This document shows, one piece after another, positions 5,579 through 5,620 of a stretch of DNA of 5,620 nucleotides. The notes beneath the pieces are model-generated. The model ran no database searches and was not told the DNA's origin. It saw nothing but the letters and a program-made list of their open reading frames with translations. Every line of letters begins with the position of its first letter. Position 1 is the first letter of the stretch. Location of the stretch: the NCBI GenBank assembly GCA_041490445.1, contig JBGPTF010000026.1, positions 1 to 5,620 of the forward strand. The letters are read 5' to 3'. This DNA comes from JBGPTF01 sp041490445. Lineage in GTDB: Bacteria; Acidobacteriota; Terriglobia; Acidiferrales; UBA7541. Made by a program: the position numbers and the translations under genes.

Positions 5579-5620
5579 TCGAGAGAGGTGTACAAGCGAT
5601 GCTAGCACAGCGGGAACAGA
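5579..5620 (-). promoter_or_regulatory. Possible extended -10 element upstream of the dehydrogenase gene
   Basis: The minus strand contains TGC-TAGCAT (5607-5599): an extended -10 TG followed by a hexamer matching TATAAT at four of six positions, about 20 nt before the ATG. Any -35 box would lie outside the window. No Shine-Dalgarno sequence is visible in this stretch, which would fit a very short leader. The call is weak. Confidence 0.2.

Noticed and set aside
4421..5608. Longer form of the dehydrogenase from the GTG at 5608
   Set aside because: The ten extra residues (MLASLVHLSR) are not typical of the family, and the GTG is not preceded by a visible ribosome-binding site. MDFSLTSDQ is the usual start.

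Overview
This 5.6 kb window is a compact bacterial chromosomal segment. All seven genes lie on the minus strand, so transcription runs from the right edge to the left edge: acyl-CoA dehydrogenase, trpS, scpA, scpB, a small membrane-anchored protein of unknown function, an RluB/RsuA-type pseudouridine synthase, and the first 42 codons of hisC, which runs off the left end. There are no RNA genes, mobile elements, CRISPR arrays or phage genes that I can see.

The DNA is G+C-rich (hand-counted 60-base lines mostly fall between 53 and 73%). GTG and TTG start codons are used, and strong Shine-Dalgarno (SD) sequences precede several genes. The gene mix, the look of the HisC and TrpS proteins, and the C-terminal motif of the unknown protein suggest a soil-type Acidobacteriota (Terriglobia-like) genome. 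That placement is inference from memory and is not proven.

The layout is very tight. Gaps are 1 nt (dehydrogenase to trpS), 2 nt (trpS to scpA), 2 nt (scpA to scpB), 36 nt (scpB to the unknown gene), 89 nt (unknown gene to rluB) and 13 nt (rluB to hisC). This looks like one operon, possibly with an internal promoter in the 89-nt gap. It combines lipid or amino-acid catabolism (dehydrogenase), tRNA charging (TrpRS), chromosome condensation (ScpA and ScpB, the kleisin and winged-helix partners of SMC), 23S rRNA modification (RluB-like) and histidine biosynthesis (HisC). The scpA-scpB-rluB order is a widespread bacterial arrangement; the membrane protein between scpB and rluB is the accessory part.

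Most of the window is ordinary housekeeping DNA. Four points deserve a second look. The RluB-like enzyme has Glu where the family has its catalytic Asp, and its RNA-binding Gln-Arg-Arg-Met motif is degenerate. TrpRS carries an in-frame insert of about 70 residues before a variant KMSKS loop (RMAKS), and the insert contains a palindromic, repeat-like stretch of DNA. The unknown membrane protein has only two cysteines, in a CX3C motif, and lower G+C than most of its neighbours. Finally, trpS starts at a TTG one base after the dehydrogenase stop, with its ribosome-binding site inside the dehydrogenase gene.
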